Positions 1-9,736 of a DNA stretch of 64,000 nt are shown piece after piece (within the stretch, counting starts at the first letter, position 1; each line of letters starts with the position of its first letter). The stretch is from Mytilisepta virgata (Eukaryota; Mollusca; Bivalvia; Mytilida; Mytilidae), in NCBI GenBank assembly GCA_028015205.1, contig CM051511.1, positions 38,589,204-38,653,203 on the forward strand. Reading direction: 5' to 3'. The notes below the pieces were generated by a model, which saw nothing but the letters and a program-made list of their open reading frames with translations, was not told the origin of the DNA and searched no databases. The position numbers and the translations under genes were made by a program.

Positions 1-489
1 GTAAATTAATAATACTCAATCCAAAGTGAGAAACGTAACGAAAACAAAACAAAACATCATTATCGCCATAAAAAATTATTGTTAATTCTAAATTAATCGT
101 AATAGAAATAAAATACGGTGTTTACAGAACTCTTTGGAAACTGATATTTATCTAACAAGGTTACAAGTATGTTAAAAGGTTTAACAATTACAATTTTGGT
201 TTCATTAAAATTCAAAGGTCCTTAAATTGTATCTCTTTTGAATACACCGACAAAATATCCAATGAAACGTCGATTTTTGTTTTCTTATTACTAATTTTCA
301 TAAATTTGATACATGTATCTATATTTTTGTGTACAATTTCAAGTTTTTTTTTTTGGTTAAAAGTTTATGTGTATATATTCATACACTCTGATATCAAGTA
401 AATGAGATGTGTCTCGTATAACTTGTGTAGTAATGTATTATTCTGCTTAAAAAACATATGTTTCTCTCCTTCAATTCCTATTGAGTCAG
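1..489. other. AT-rich non-coding stretch
   Basis: No open frame or repeat stands out. The last ~30 bases before 490 form a pyrimidine-rich tract ending in CAG that could serve as a splice acceptor for the next feature. Confidence 0.5.
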
Positions 490-673
490 GTGTCAATTGA
501 AAAACTGTATGTCTAGTCTATTTGATCGCTTGGACAAAACCAGCATCCTGCGTGCAGTACGTAAAAAAACCGGCTGCGCTCTTTTCAAACGTAAACAGAA
601 TCCTCTCTACCGCTCTGGGCCACACAAAATGCTAATGTTTTCTTTACCAATGTCTTGGGAAACATCATCTTAA
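490..673 (+). CDS. Candidate terminal coding exon or short ORF (55 aa from ATG)
   Basis: An open frame runs from a splice-acceptor-like site (TTCAATTCCTATTGAGTCAG, ending at 489) through an ATG at 509 to TAA at 671-673. From the ATG it would give about 54 residues that start MSSLFDRLDKTSILRAVRKK and are basic in the middle. The stretch is richer in CpG and more codon-like than its AT-rich surroundings. It could be the last exon of a gene read left to right, with one base of the first codon in the previous exon, or a short free-standing ORF. I do not recognise the product. No polyadenylation signal is obvious right after the stop. The evidence is the acceptor, the open frame and composition only. 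Confidence 0.35.
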
Positions 674-1031
674 AGTCCAAACTTTATAAACTGTCCATAA
701 AAGACAAGACGATCCAAGGTCAATTTTTTTAAAAAAAAAATCTATAAAATAAAATGAGCTTTGTTGGATGAAAAGACTTCAGACTATTTATCGGTGTTAA
801 TGATGATATCAAGGGTTAGGAAAATATTTGGAATACAATGTACATCCAAAATAAACATGATGGATATAGCGGTAAAAGACATTATAACAAAAAATCCCAC
901 GGCAAGAGTATAAAATTAAATAACAAAAAGATTCTTCTTACTAATGTCATTCTCAGGGATCTACATTCAAGACAATGAAACACGTAATATGTTGTTTAAA
1001 TATAGAATCTTACATCGCATGCAGTTGATTA
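674..1031. other. AT-rich non-coding stretch
   Basis: Nothing recognised apart from short homopolymer runs near 727-740. Confidence 0.5.
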
Positions 1032-1208
1032 TCGTATTTCTACAGTCTGGATAGTTAAACCTTCAAATCTCTCACCTTATCGTATTTCTACAGTCTGGAT
1101 AGTTAAACCTTTAAATCTCGAGCCTTGGCGAGAAATTTGAAGGTTTTACTACCGGTTTAACAAGGTTCAAGATTTGAAGGTTAAACTATCGAGACTGTAG
1201 AAATACGA
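1032..1208. repeat. Hairpin (foldback) repeat with a duplicated arm
   Basis: The arm TCGTATTTCTACAGTCTGGA continues into GTTAAACCTTCAAATCTC. It occurs twice in direct orientation (about 1,032-1,073 and 1,079-1,122) and once inverted (about 1,167-1,208). The last two copies can pair into a hairpin around a short loop near 1,130-1,165. This is typical of a small non-autonomous foldback/MITE element whose one arm has been duplicated in tandem. No coding content. Confidence 0.7.
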
Positions 1209-1395
1209 TGTAAATTGTTTTTTTCTCTAATTCTTTCAACAGTTTTAAATTATACAGTGTACGATGTATTATTCATAATTCCCCATGAACTCCGTATTGA
1301 CCCTCTCACATCTTTCGTATGACGCAACATATCTATACGTCAAATTTGGAAACCAACATTTGTGTGTATCCGGGACCACGATTTTTCTCCTTTGA

Positions 1396-1590
1396 TCAAT
1401 TTAGACGCTTGTTGTCCTTGTTGTAAGTCTTCGTTAAAAGATACTTATTATGCAGAAAATTGCTGACGTTCGCGTTGGAATCTTTGAAAAGCATGAAGAA
1501 AATCGAATAGAAATTTGAACGACCAATCAACGACCGAGAACAACAAATCACACGTGCATTATAAGATTTTTCTTCACCCGATCGGAAGCC
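1396..1590 (-). CDS. Candidate terminal coding exon, minus strand (64 aa)
   Basis: Read on the minus strand, a pyrimidine-rich acceptor (GTTTGCTTGTTTTCAG, plus-strand 1,591-1,606) is followed by an open frame of 64 codons ending in TGA at 1,396-1,398. The frame begins GFRSGEEKSYNARVICCSRS. The other two frames close early. CpG density and codon variety are higher than in the flanks. If real it would be the 3'-terminal exon of a gene transcribed leftward. No family recognised; chance cannot be excluded at this length. Confidence 0.3.
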   Translation of the reverse strand, partial: GFRSGEEKSYNARVICCSRSLIGRSNFYSIFFMLFKDSNANVSNFLHNKYLLTKTYNKDNKRLN

Positions 1591-1608
1591 CTGAAAACAA
1601 GCAAACAA

Positions 1609-2084
1609 TTAGAAAACGTGGGTTCCATCACTTTTTTCCAAATTCGATTCAATCAGTAAACAACTGATTATTTTTATCCACGAGTACACTTTACAAGGGA
1701 TCTAAAATAATAACTTTTTGTTAAGTTTTTCCCTCTTATCGGAGAATCAGAAGATATCAAAAGACAATTCTTAAACTACAAACGGTATAGATTATACATG
1801 TATAAATATTTCAGTATTTGTTTTTATAGCATTGAAACACTATTTGTATTGTAAATTGACTATCGGAAATGTGCCCATTTTGTGCAACAGAATTTTTATC
1901 AAAGAACTTATTATTACCACTGAATCCATACCTCTTCTGGTGAACTCCAAGTCCCCGAGGTTTCTCAAGCCCCGTTGGTAGTATTCTATACTTTTCCGAA
2001 ATTGATACTTTTAATTTGCTATTAGAAAAATGTTAAATCTGTGAAACCTAAGGTATTTTCCCTCTTGCAAAACTCTATCCTTAG
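1609..2084. other. AT-rich non-coding stretch
   Basis: Around 1,862-1,905 there is a short, degenerate echo of the dispersed repeat R3 (AAATGTGCCCATTTTGTGCA). Otherwise nothing recognised. Confidence 0.5.
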
Positions 2085-2250
2085 ATAGTTTTGGCTCTAC
2101 ATTTTTGATCATTTTGGAATATTTGAGTTTGCTCTTTTCCTTTTAGGATTTGTTTTGGTTTTCAACATTTTAGGCCTTGAGCACAACTGATGAGTCGTAA
2201 ATCGACGAAATGTGCACATCTTGTGCATCAAAACTGGTATCAAAGCATTT
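2085..2250 (+). repeat. Dispersed repeat R3
   Basis: Contains the core GAGCACAACTGATGAGTCGT followed by AAATCGACGAAATGTGCACA and CTTGTGCATCAAAACTGGTA. Similar copies lie at 21.9, 23.5, 26.0, 33.0 (-), 34.6 and 38.0 (-) kb. I associate this family with mussel genomes from memory. It has no open frame of note. It abuts a retroelement fragment on its right. Confidence 0.75.
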
Positions 2251-2265
2251 ATTGTACCTAATAGA

Positions 2266-2474
2266 TAAAAAAATTTCAAACAACCTCAGTTACATCTGAC
2301 GTGGATATATACAACAACTCTCCTTCTTGCGAGTGTGATAAATATAATTTCAAATATGATCCCTGTTTCTATGGTAATGCATGTGACCTTACCATTGTCC
2401 TAAACCGAGGGGTATCGAACGTTCTTACAAAGGGATCTAAATACCATTTTCCTTTCAGAATTAATAGGAAATAG
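2266..2474 (+). pseudogene. Reverse-transcriptase retroelement remnant, upstream part
   Basis: An open frame from about 2,266 to a TAG at 2,472-2,474 encodes a Cys-rich segment (SCECDKYNFKYDPCFYGNAC, then DLTIVLNRGV and KGSKYHFP). I recall this layout from the region N-terminal to the reverse transcriptase in a retroelement family common in molluscs and cnidarians, where a Cys-rich stretch is followed by a G-D-L-[ST]-I-V block and a K-G-x-K-Y block. Fragments at 3,105-3,330 and 4,335-4,561 follow in the expected protein order, so they probably derive from one insertion now split by two other repeats. Family clade not determined. Confidence 0.55.
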
Positions 2475-2653
2475 TGTCAAAATGTCACCTAAGATGCTCT
2501 CTCTTCTAATGTGAAGACCTGGTGCTGAAGAGCGAAAAGTGGATAAAAAAACCTTAAGACGGTTTCCTTAACAAATTTATGAAAATAGTGGATATTAGAA
2601 ATAAACATCTTGAAAGCAGTTTTATTTGAAACACACAGGAGCTTTCCATTTCT

Positions 2654-3063
2654 GATTGGTTCATTGATTGATTGGTGCTTAACGTCCAGTAGCAAATATT
2701 TGTGCTTCTTAAGGACGAGAACCAGTTCAATTTATCAAACAATTCAAATAGGGGTGGGAAAGGACAAAAAATGGAACCAATTTTGATTGCCAATGTAAAA
2801 GGAGGATGGTTGGGTAGGGTCGGATAATTTAGCCTTCTGTAGCGGCATTAGCCTTCTCTTTTTCGAAAACTACAGAAGGGGTCTTTAGCGTGCAGGGAGT
2901 GTGGTATTCTCCAAACACGTTACCCACTATGGTCCGCGGTCAGGCTCTTAGTATTATGACCTGACAACCCCCCCCCCCCAACGAGAGGGTCTTCCCTATC
3001 CGCCACCGGGGACGCGCTAGACAGCTCTGTGGTTTGAGCTCCCGTGATCCATCACAGGTACCT
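2654..3063 (+). mobile_element. SINE-like dispersed repeat with 14-bp target-site duplication
   Basis: A 410-bp insertion bounded by the exact direct repeat AGCTTTCCATTTCT (2,640-2,653 and 3,064-3,077). It starts with GATTGATTGGTGCTTAACGT and ends with GTGATCCATCACAGGTACCT, and it includes a C12 run near 2,968. A second copy lies inverted at 3,953-4,334. The long exact duplication points to insertion by target-primed reverse transcription, as for SINEs. A GGTTTGAGCTCCC stretch near 3,032 resembles a pol III B box, but no convincing A box is seen. Confidence 0.7.
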
Positions 3064-3104
3064 AGCTTTCCATTTCTAGAATTAAGAGAAAATTAAAAAA
3101 AACT

Positions 3105-3330
3105 CTGTATGCAGTATGCCTTTGTCCCTGCTAATAAGGCCGGGAACAACATGTTCGTCGTTTGGTGTACTTCACCAATATTCTTAAAAAAGAACTACGT
3201 CGACTCATCGAACAACATATTGTAGTCGTAAACGTCTCTTTTGAACAGTACTGACCATGATAATCTGTCTACAATGTACTGGTTTCCGAAATTGCATAAA
3301 ATTCCATTTAAATTAATTTATTTCTTATTC
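3105..3330 (+). pseudogene. Reverse-transcriptase retroelement remnant, start of RT region
   Basis: In three shifting frames this stretch encodes FVPANKAGNNMFVV, then YFTNILKKEL, then NLSTMYWFPKLHKIPFKL. The F-V-P-A-[DN]-K-A-x-N-N and Y-W-x-P-K-L-H-K-x-P blocks are the conserved entry to the reverse transcriptase in the same retroelement family as at 2,266-2,474. Frameshifts between the blocks show it is dead. The catalytic core is not found downstream; the copy is deleted or decayed beyond recognition there. Confidence 0.55.
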
Positions 3331-3952
3331 AGTTAAATGTTCCCCTAACGTTAAAAGAGTTAATTGTTGCAATAAAGCATACATCTCTAATAATAAAATA
3401 ATAAAACAAACTAAAGTACATATTTTATTTGACCCTTGGGTTCATCCATGACCGCTGCATTTTAGAAATATTCATTTTTTCAAAGCAAGAGATCTCGGTT
3501 CTTAACCAATATATATTCTTCTTTTTCATCATTATACAAATTCATTGAGTTGTTTTGTTGTATGTAGTGCCTGCAGGTAATCGACGCTCCATCCCTGTGA
3601 TAAGTGCTTAAATGTCTTGAAAATCGTTGAGATCCCCACCCCTAAACCACATATCATTTATTTCTTGGCTTAATCCACATAAGCCTATTTAAAATTTTTA
3701 TTGAGATACTTTCAATTTGACAAGTGTACAAATATCTTGAAAATGATTGAGAACCCCACTCTTCGGGGAGCATCTGTTGGCAACGCAAACCTTTTACCTG
3801 TTTCTCTGCTGTTATAATTCCAAGTTCATGGCTTATATTAATAAGGATCCAGTTACCTCATAAATGTTTGTTAGAAATTTTCAAGAACACATGCCGATAT
3901 TTGGACGACATTTTTACATTAAAGACCGATTGTTTTTATAATTATGTTGACT
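3331..3952. other. Decayed AT-rich stretch inside the retroelement remnant
   Basis: No frame recognised; positions suggest it once held the RT core, but nothing conserved remains visible. Confidence 0.4.
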
Positions 3953-4334
3953 AGGCACATGTGATGGATCACAGGATCTCAAACCACAGAGCTGGCTAGT
4001 GTGTCCCCGGGTTGACGGTAGGGAGACCCTCTTATTGGGGTAGGGTGGGGGGGGGGTGGTCGGGTAATAATACTAAAAGCCTGACCGCTGACCATAGTTG
4101 GTAACGTGTTTGGAGAATGCCACGCTCAAGACCCCTTCTGCAGTTTTCGAAAAAGAGTAGGCTAATGATAAAGAAGGCTAAATTATCCGACCATCAAACT
4201 GCCCGTTCGACCTTATGCAGTTGCAGTAAACATTAGTTTCTCCTTTGTGTCTCGTTCCACCCCTATTTGATTTGTCTAATAATTAAAAAAATTTGACATA
4301 TTGCCACTGGACGTTAAGCAAACAATAAACAAAC
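3953..4334 (-). mobile_element. SINE-like dispersed repeat, inverted copy
   Basis: Reverse complement of the 2,654-3,063 family, reading AGGCACATGTGATGGATCAC at the left and GCCACTGGACGTTAAGCAAA at the right. It carries the same internal blocks (TTTTCGAAAAAGAGTAGGC, a G-rich run near 4,045). Flanks ATGTTGACT and ATGTAACT are an imperfect possible target duplication. Because each copy has its own flanks, the pair is better seen as two insertions in opposite directions than as the terminal repeats of one element. Confidence 0.65.
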
Positions 4335-4561
4335 ATGTAACTATATGGATGAAATTGATCCTGCAGAATTTACACGCAAACTTTGAAGTCAGGATAGCAA
4401 CCACTGATCCTTTCTGGACCTCAACATTTTTATTTCAGAAGGAAACCCTCATACTAAAATATGTCACAGTTAATTTTCCTTTTCTGGACGATGATGTTCC
4501 TGTTGCTCCATATGATGATTATATTTTCAAAACCGATATCACAAATGTTGGATACATATAG
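4335..4561 (+). pseudogene. Reverse-transcriptase retroelement remnant, C-terminal part
   Basis: An open frame ending at a TAG at 4,559-4,561 carries VTVNFPFLDDDVPVAP at its end. The N-F-P-F-L-x-x-x-V-P-x-A-P block is the conserved start of the C-terminal domain of the same retroelement family. Its continuation (G-V-Y-V-S-Q-L-I-R) is seen in the other copy at 22.68 kb. After this block the frame diverges. Confidence 0.5.
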
Positions 4562-4739
4562 ACCAAATATACACTTTTCAAAGTCTTTTACGTCTAGTGC
4601 AGCAGTTGCAAGGAACTCTCTTCCAGCAAAATGTAAAAGGCTCTTCTACATTATATATTTTCAATATAATTGTTTGCAGTATTTCGAATCTTTGTAAAAA
4701 TATAGTGGTTATGTACATGTATAAATATTTCTCCATTTA

Positions 4740-5010
4740 CTTCTTTTTCAGATGGTTGCATTGAGGTTGCCCCTTCCTCATACCGGATTTGACATGGGCA
4801 GCAGGGCGGGTGTCCTGCAGAAGCAGAGACTGCTTACTCTTCCGGAGAGAGTCTACCCTCGGTTTTTTTGGTGGATCCATGTTGTCCATATGTTTTGTTT
4901 TTAATTGTACTGCTTGTGTTTTCTTTGGTCTTGTCTTCGTTGTTTTCTGGAGTTTGTCACTTGTTTCGACTTTCCCCTCCTTAGAATATCCCTTTGGTAT
5001 TTCTTGACTT
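4740..5010 (+). repeat. Dispersed repeat R1 (divergent copy)
   Basis: Shares the scaffold of repeat R1 (GACTGCTTACTCTTCCGGAG, then T-rich sequence). At 22.68-23.13 kb R1 directly follows the coding end of the retroelement, so it is probably that family's last codons plus 3' untranslated region. This copy would be the 3' end of the remnant that starts at 2,266. Confidence 0.5.
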
Positions 5011-5814
5011 TATTTGATTCATTGAGTTTATAATTCTGTATTGTTTTTATTTATGAAAGTCTCTAGGTAGTATATGCTAATAGACTTTTATTATTACAAA
5101 CTATGCCATTGTAATTATTACATATGGAAATGAACATTTGCGTGACATGATTTGATATGAATGTAAATATGATAAAGGAAAATTGATAGCGGTACAATTA
5201 AATTTCAAACAATATGATATATAAATTTGTGCGGTTTACGATGCATCCACCGGGAGCAATTAATCCATTCTGGGATAATTTTCACGCTTCAATTTAAAAG
5301 GCAACTTGAAACTTATAAATTTCTGGTTATTAACGGCGGTGTTATATATACATTTTTTTAGTGAACCCACTAGGCCATCTGTTTTATTTGAGATCCAGTT
5401 TAATATCTGGTTTTCTAAATGCTACGAAACTATCCGGATTGAATCAATTATTCAGCGAACATGATGCTTCCAAAGTTTTTCCTTTGCATTCAATGCTGCA
5501 GTAAAACTGTATATTAACGACATCATTGACGTAAATGGTATACATCATAGATTTTTATAAAACGTTTGCATGCAACCAAAAAATACAAAACTTCAAACTA
5601 CATCGTAAAACAAACATTATTATATTTATTACAATGTATAAATGTTGATTTTAAATTCTTAAATGGAAGGCGTGCTCTTTTAAAAAGAGAATAAATATTT
5701 CTATAATTTCACTTAAAATCGCCATTTCTCAAGCCTGTTCCCTAGAATTTCTATAAAGTGATATTTTATTGCTGCCAACGCCACTGTTTCATTGTTGGAT
5801 CACAAGTGTCGGTT
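5011..5814. other. AT-rich non-coding stretch
   Basis: Nothing recognised on either strand. Confidence 0.5.
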
Positions 5815-5891
5815 TTTTTGTTTGTTTGTTTTTTGTTTTGTTTTGTTTTTTTTTTGTTTTTTTGTTTTTTTGTTTTTTTTTTGTTTTTTGT
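5815..5891. repeat. T/G-rich simple repeat
   Basis: Low-complexity tract of GTTTT to GTTTTTTTT units. Confidence 0.9.
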
Positions 5892-6139
5892 ATGAATATC
5901 ATTCCACTATATGTCCTACTTAAAAAGTGATGTTTATTTTGTAGCAGAGACGTAATTTGTAAGTTGTTGAAATCTGTGTTTAATCCAATCTATGCTTTAC
6001 ATTAAAATCTGGGTTTGAAAATATTATCTGAAATATAATATTTTCAGGTAGTGTTACGCTTTTGTAACAATTGATATAACGATGAAAAATGTATTTACCA
6101 TCTCTTGAAACCGCTATCATAGCTTCAATATTTTAAGTA

Positions 6140-6266
6140 TATTCATTGATTGCAAGATCGAGACAGAGTTGATTTTAAAGATAGATGATACCCTATTTAT
6201 GATTTTCATTGATTGCAAGATCGAGACAGAGTTGATTTTAAAGATAGATGATACCCTATTCATGAT
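6140..6266. repeat. 63-bp tandem duplication
   Basis: Two nearly identical adjacent copies containing TTGCAAGATCGAGACAGAGT, with a period of 63 bp. High identity suggests a recent event. Confidence 0.85.
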
Positions 6267-6449
6267 TATTTAGAAAATGGAATACCTATCACAATATTAT
6301 TCGAACTTTAAGATGTTTCTTAATGCAAACATTTCTGGATTTAAATATAAACAAGAAGTCCTTTGTTAATATATAATGATCATTGTCATTTTGCTTAGTT
6401 TCTTCTGTTACCTTTTCAACATCGGACATCTTTTGAACTGGGTTTTACT

Positions 6450-6785
6450 CTGTGTTTGTTTATTCCACTTTGGCTAGAGGTATAGGGGGTCGAAATCTCA
6501 CAAAACATGTTTAACCCCGCCGCATTTTTGTGCCTGTCCCAAGTCAGGAACCTCTAGCCTTTGTAAGTTTTGCGTGTTTTTAATGTTGGTTCATTTATAT
6601 GTTTTGGGGTATAGTGTGCCGTCAATTTCGTTGAACTAGTATCCATTATTGTTTGGGGCCTCCGGGTGCAGGATTTTCTCGCTGCGTCGAAGACCCATTG
6701 GTAGCCTTGAGCTGTTTTCTGCTCTTTGGTCGGATTGTTGTCTCTTTGACACATTCACCGTTTCTATTCTCTATTCTATCTGAAA
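6450..6785 (-). repeat. Dispersed repeat R2
   Basis: On the minus strand it begins GAATAGAGAATAGAAACGGT, continues GAATGTGTCAAAGAGACAAC and ends near CCCCCTATACCTCTAGCCAA. It shares a block with GACTTGGGACAGGCACAAAA and GCGGCGGGGTTAAACATG. Another copy lies at 37,632-37,918 and fragments at 9,216 and 38,044. I recall this as one of the most abundant Mytilus repeats. Open frames of 60-70 codons within it are incidental. Confidence 0.75.
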
Positions 6786-7360
6786 TAAAAGTTTTGTTAT
6801 ATCTGCCACCCTGTAACATTGTACAAATAAGAGGATATTAATACCGTGTACTTAATAAATATTTGTCTTTTATTGGTTTTGATCGAGGTTGTTTACTCAG
6901 TAACCTCTTTAAATAAAATGTTTAGTTTTTGTACATTTTTGCTTCAATAGCATGAAAGATGTCAAACAGCGGAGTGTTTTACGTACAGAATTTATCAAAA
7001 TTACATAATATGTCGAAATGCGCAAATGTGCATCTAAATTGATATCACAGAATGTTTATTTAGAGCAATTTGTAGACAAAAAGCTTTTAGAAAATGTTGA
7101 CATAGTATAAAGACAATGCTAATCGTAACTTTAATCAATGTAATACGTTTAACCTGGTTGTACCCATTCCCTTTGATGTAATCGTACTTAAAAAGCAATA
7201 GTGTGCAAACCTCTCAAAACTGAATTGATTTGTTAAATACGAATCTGCAAATAACGACATTTCAAAATTAGTAATAAGGTACGGTCTTTCCAAAATACAC
7301 TAAATATTAGGCTCCGATTAAATGTAGAGAACAATCATTTGATTAAGAAATAATTAATGG
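6786..7360. other. AT-rich non-coding stretch
   Basis: Only a short R3-tail echo near 7,010-7,060 (AATGTGCATCTAAATTGATA). Confidence 0.45.
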
Positions 7361-7493
7361 AGGTTATAGAGTTGACGTCATTTACACATTGGCTGGGCCT
7401 TTATATTCGATTATTTCATACCGAGTGACAGCGAGGTATAAACTAAGGATATAAAGGCCCAGCCCATGTGTAAATGACCACAACTCAATAACC
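7361..7493. repeat. Hairpin element (about 45-bp arms)
   Basis: Left arm GGTTATAGAGTTGACGTCAT plus GCTGGGCCTTTATAT (7,361-7,408) pairs with ATATAAAGGCCCAGC plus ATGACCACAACTCAATAACC (7,449-7,493). The tip holds a smaller GC-richer palindrome around CCGAGTGACAGCGAGG. Non-autonomous foldback/MITE type. Confidence 0.75.
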
Positions 7494-7803
7494 CTCATCC
7501 CCATTGGATAAAAGGTGTTCATGTGCCATTCATTATTCAACGATAATGCTTGTACCAGTGAATACCGTGTGATAATGACCGGACATTATCAAGTGATAAT
7601 GCCCGCTGTTGCTTTTAAAACTATGTCTCATTTTTAAAACGCACAAGTGATTCCGGTTTATTCAAGTATATAATTAAGCAATATTCAAAGTTTACAACGA
7701 AAATGGTGTTGAAATTAAAGGCAAAGTCTGAAAATTCTTTTTAATATATTCTCAGAATAAATATATACACAAAAAACCAATGGTTACTTCAATGGAATAA
7801 ACA

Positions 7804-7987
7804 TAATAGTTACTTGTGCAGAGGGCATTAACATGAAATATAGGCAGCCCTCGGTACAGTAGTACTGACTTCAACACCGAAAATGCCCTCGCCTGCGGCT
7901 TAAGCAATATCAGTGTTTCAGTCAATACTACTGTACCTCGGGCAGTCTATATTTTATGATAATGCCCTCTGCACAAGTAACTATCAT
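7804..7987. repeat. Hairpin element (about 65-bp arms)
   Basis: Left arm ATAGTTACTTGTGCAGAGGG through GCCCTCGGTACAGTAGTA pairs with TACTACTGTACCTCGGGC through CCCTCTGCACAAGTAACTAT. The tip is GC-rich (CCCTCGCCTGCGGCTTAAG). Same architecture as the hairpins at 7.4, 28.0, 35.2, 49.0, 57.0 and 63.5 kb. Confidence 0.8.
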
Positions 7988-8204
7988 ATGACTAGTATGA
8001 CAAATACTCTGATTTTGCTCTAAATTTGAGTTGGCTAATCCATTTCCCTTACGATTAGTATGATGCAGTCTGTCCTTTTAAGATCAAAATTTGAATTAAA
8101 CTATTTTCATAAGATAACCATTTGCACAGTCAAATTATATTATCATCATTTACAAAAGAAAGAAAAAAATAAATAAACCGCATGTTTCACAGACTTATCG
8201 GTGA

Positions 8205-8321
8205 CTGTCACGTCATTCAAATATCAAGATGGCGACGCCTACGGAAATGTGTATTGCAGTGTACAACATTGAAATAATTGCTGTTGTCCACAATTATTGT
8301 GGTTGTACATGTATCGCATGA
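8205..8321 (+). promoter_or_regulatory. Possible promoter/start region with CRE- and YY1-like motifs
   Basis: A CRE half-type site (TCACGTCATT, near 8,208) lies ~20 bp before AAGATGGCGACG, which matches the YY1-type AAnATGGCG motif often found over translation starts of housekeeping genes. The ATG in that motif (8,229) opens a 30-codon frame beginning MATPTEMCIA and ending at TGA 8,319-8,321. A second AAGATGGC start follows at 8,495. Motifs are read by eye by analogy with vertebrate promoters. Confidence 0.25.
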
Positions 8322-8494
8322 TTTCTTTGTAAAAGTAAACAATTACGTGTGGAAAAAGCTACTTTTTGTCGTTTAAGCCCACCCAATTATCTTTTACATA
8401 AAGACATCTATATATATGTGCTAAAAGTGGACATACAGGTTAATAAATCGTTTGACGATATATAGAATGACATATTAGAATCATAATTAACAAG

Positions 8495-8581
8495 ATGGCA
8501 GCAAGAATAGAATTTGTTAACGAAAGGTTCAAGCATAAACAATTATTAAAACATCTAGAACTGGCTAATATAAAAGCTTAA
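8495..8581 (+). CDS. Short ORF in AAGATGGCA context (28 aa)
   Basis: ATG at 8,495 in the context AACAAGATGGCAGCAAG opens a 28-codon frame ending TAA at 8,579-8,581. The product begins MAARIEFVNERFKHKQLLKH, is basic and could form an amphipathic helix. Its start context resembles that at 8,229. No family recognised; a chance ORF is quite possible. Confidence 0.22.
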   Translation: MAARIEFVNERFKHKQLLKHLELANIKA

Positions 8582-8881
8582 TATTTGAGGAAAACACGTA
8601 AAATCCAAACGGCATTAAAACTGCCTTGCTTAGCATCCCGTTTTAATATTAAGTCGTGCAATGAAGCACAAAATGTCAATTACGTCCACCAAATATAATA
8701 GTTTCACCACAAAATTAAGCAGGCCAAGCGCTCGAAAGAACAACATTTTGTACCATCTGATGTCACTCCCAGTTTTGAGTGTAGTTCATACAGCTAGTGT
8801 TTTAGTTTATGTCCTGGCTTGTCCTAAATCTGTTTAGTTTATTATAATTTTTTTATTCTTTTAGTTATACATGTATCATCC

Positions 8882-8995
8882 TTGCATTTATTTGTTATGG
8901 TTAAAATTCTCATGACCTGTTGTGCCTTCGACATTACACTTTACCCCACTGTTTTGTCGCTTCGGTATTCTTTTGCCGATATATTTAGGACTATT
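8882..8995 (+). repeat. Fragment of dispersed repeat R1 (tail type)
   Basis: Contains TTTTGTCGCTTCGGTATTCT and TTTTGCCGATAT, the tail block also seen at 23.2, 39.2 (-), 47.9 and 54.2 kb. The rest of 8,582-9,215 is AT-rich with nothing recognised. Confidence 0.5.
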
Positions 8996-9215
8996 CTGTA
9001 TATCCTTCGAGACACTACGGTACCTACATGTATATACTATATAAATATTAATGGACTAGAATTAACCACTGAATAAGGAAAAAATAATTTTAAACCGCCA
9101 CAAAAAAATTGAAAGAAATTTGCTTTGTACCTGTTATTCACTTTTCTAATTGCAAAAAAGTTTTACTTCTTGGTATGTTAAAATATGATGTGTAGTGCAA
9201 GTAATTGATTTTGAA

Positions 9216-9275
9216 TAGAATAGAGAATTGAAATGGGGAATGTGTCAAAGAGACAACAACCCGACCAAAAATTTC
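9216..9275 (+). repeat. Head fragment of dispersed repeat R2
   Basis: GAATAGAGAATTGAAATGGG then AATGTGTCAAAGAGACAACA: the first ~55 bp of R2, broken off at an internal point. The sequence from 9,276 to 9,735 shows nothing recognised. Confidence 0.7.
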
Positions 9276-9736
9276 TGGTTATTAATATGACATTACTATT
9301 GACGCCGTGTTATTCGTCCGAAGCTTGCTGTATTGGACTGAGGCACAACCATAATTACAGATTTTTTAAAGATTATTTCAAATTAAAGATTGAATTAAAG
9401 AGTTCGGGAAATATATGCAGTCAAAACAGAAACAGACAAAATACTTGTAACAGATGATAAATCGTACGAATGGCGTCATGGTGGTTTGTGAGTAGTATAC
9501 ATCTCGTTTCCTCGGATTACAAGCGTTGATGCTCTGGTCATATATCTAGTTTGTAAATGACAACCAGTTTTATTATTCTGCACTATATTGTATAAAGGAA
9601 TTCTCTCAAAACAACAAAATAGGATAAATAAAAGGAAAAATGTTTTATTTATGATTTATTTTGACTGCTTTGAATTATGATATTATTGTTTCTTTAGGAC
9701 ATAAAGTGGATGAATGTTATAAAATATTGTTCATTG

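Noticed and set aside
2648..4335. Single transposon with ~400-bp terminal inverted repeats
   Set aside because: The left copy has its own 14-bp target duplication, and retroelement coding fragments lie between the copies.
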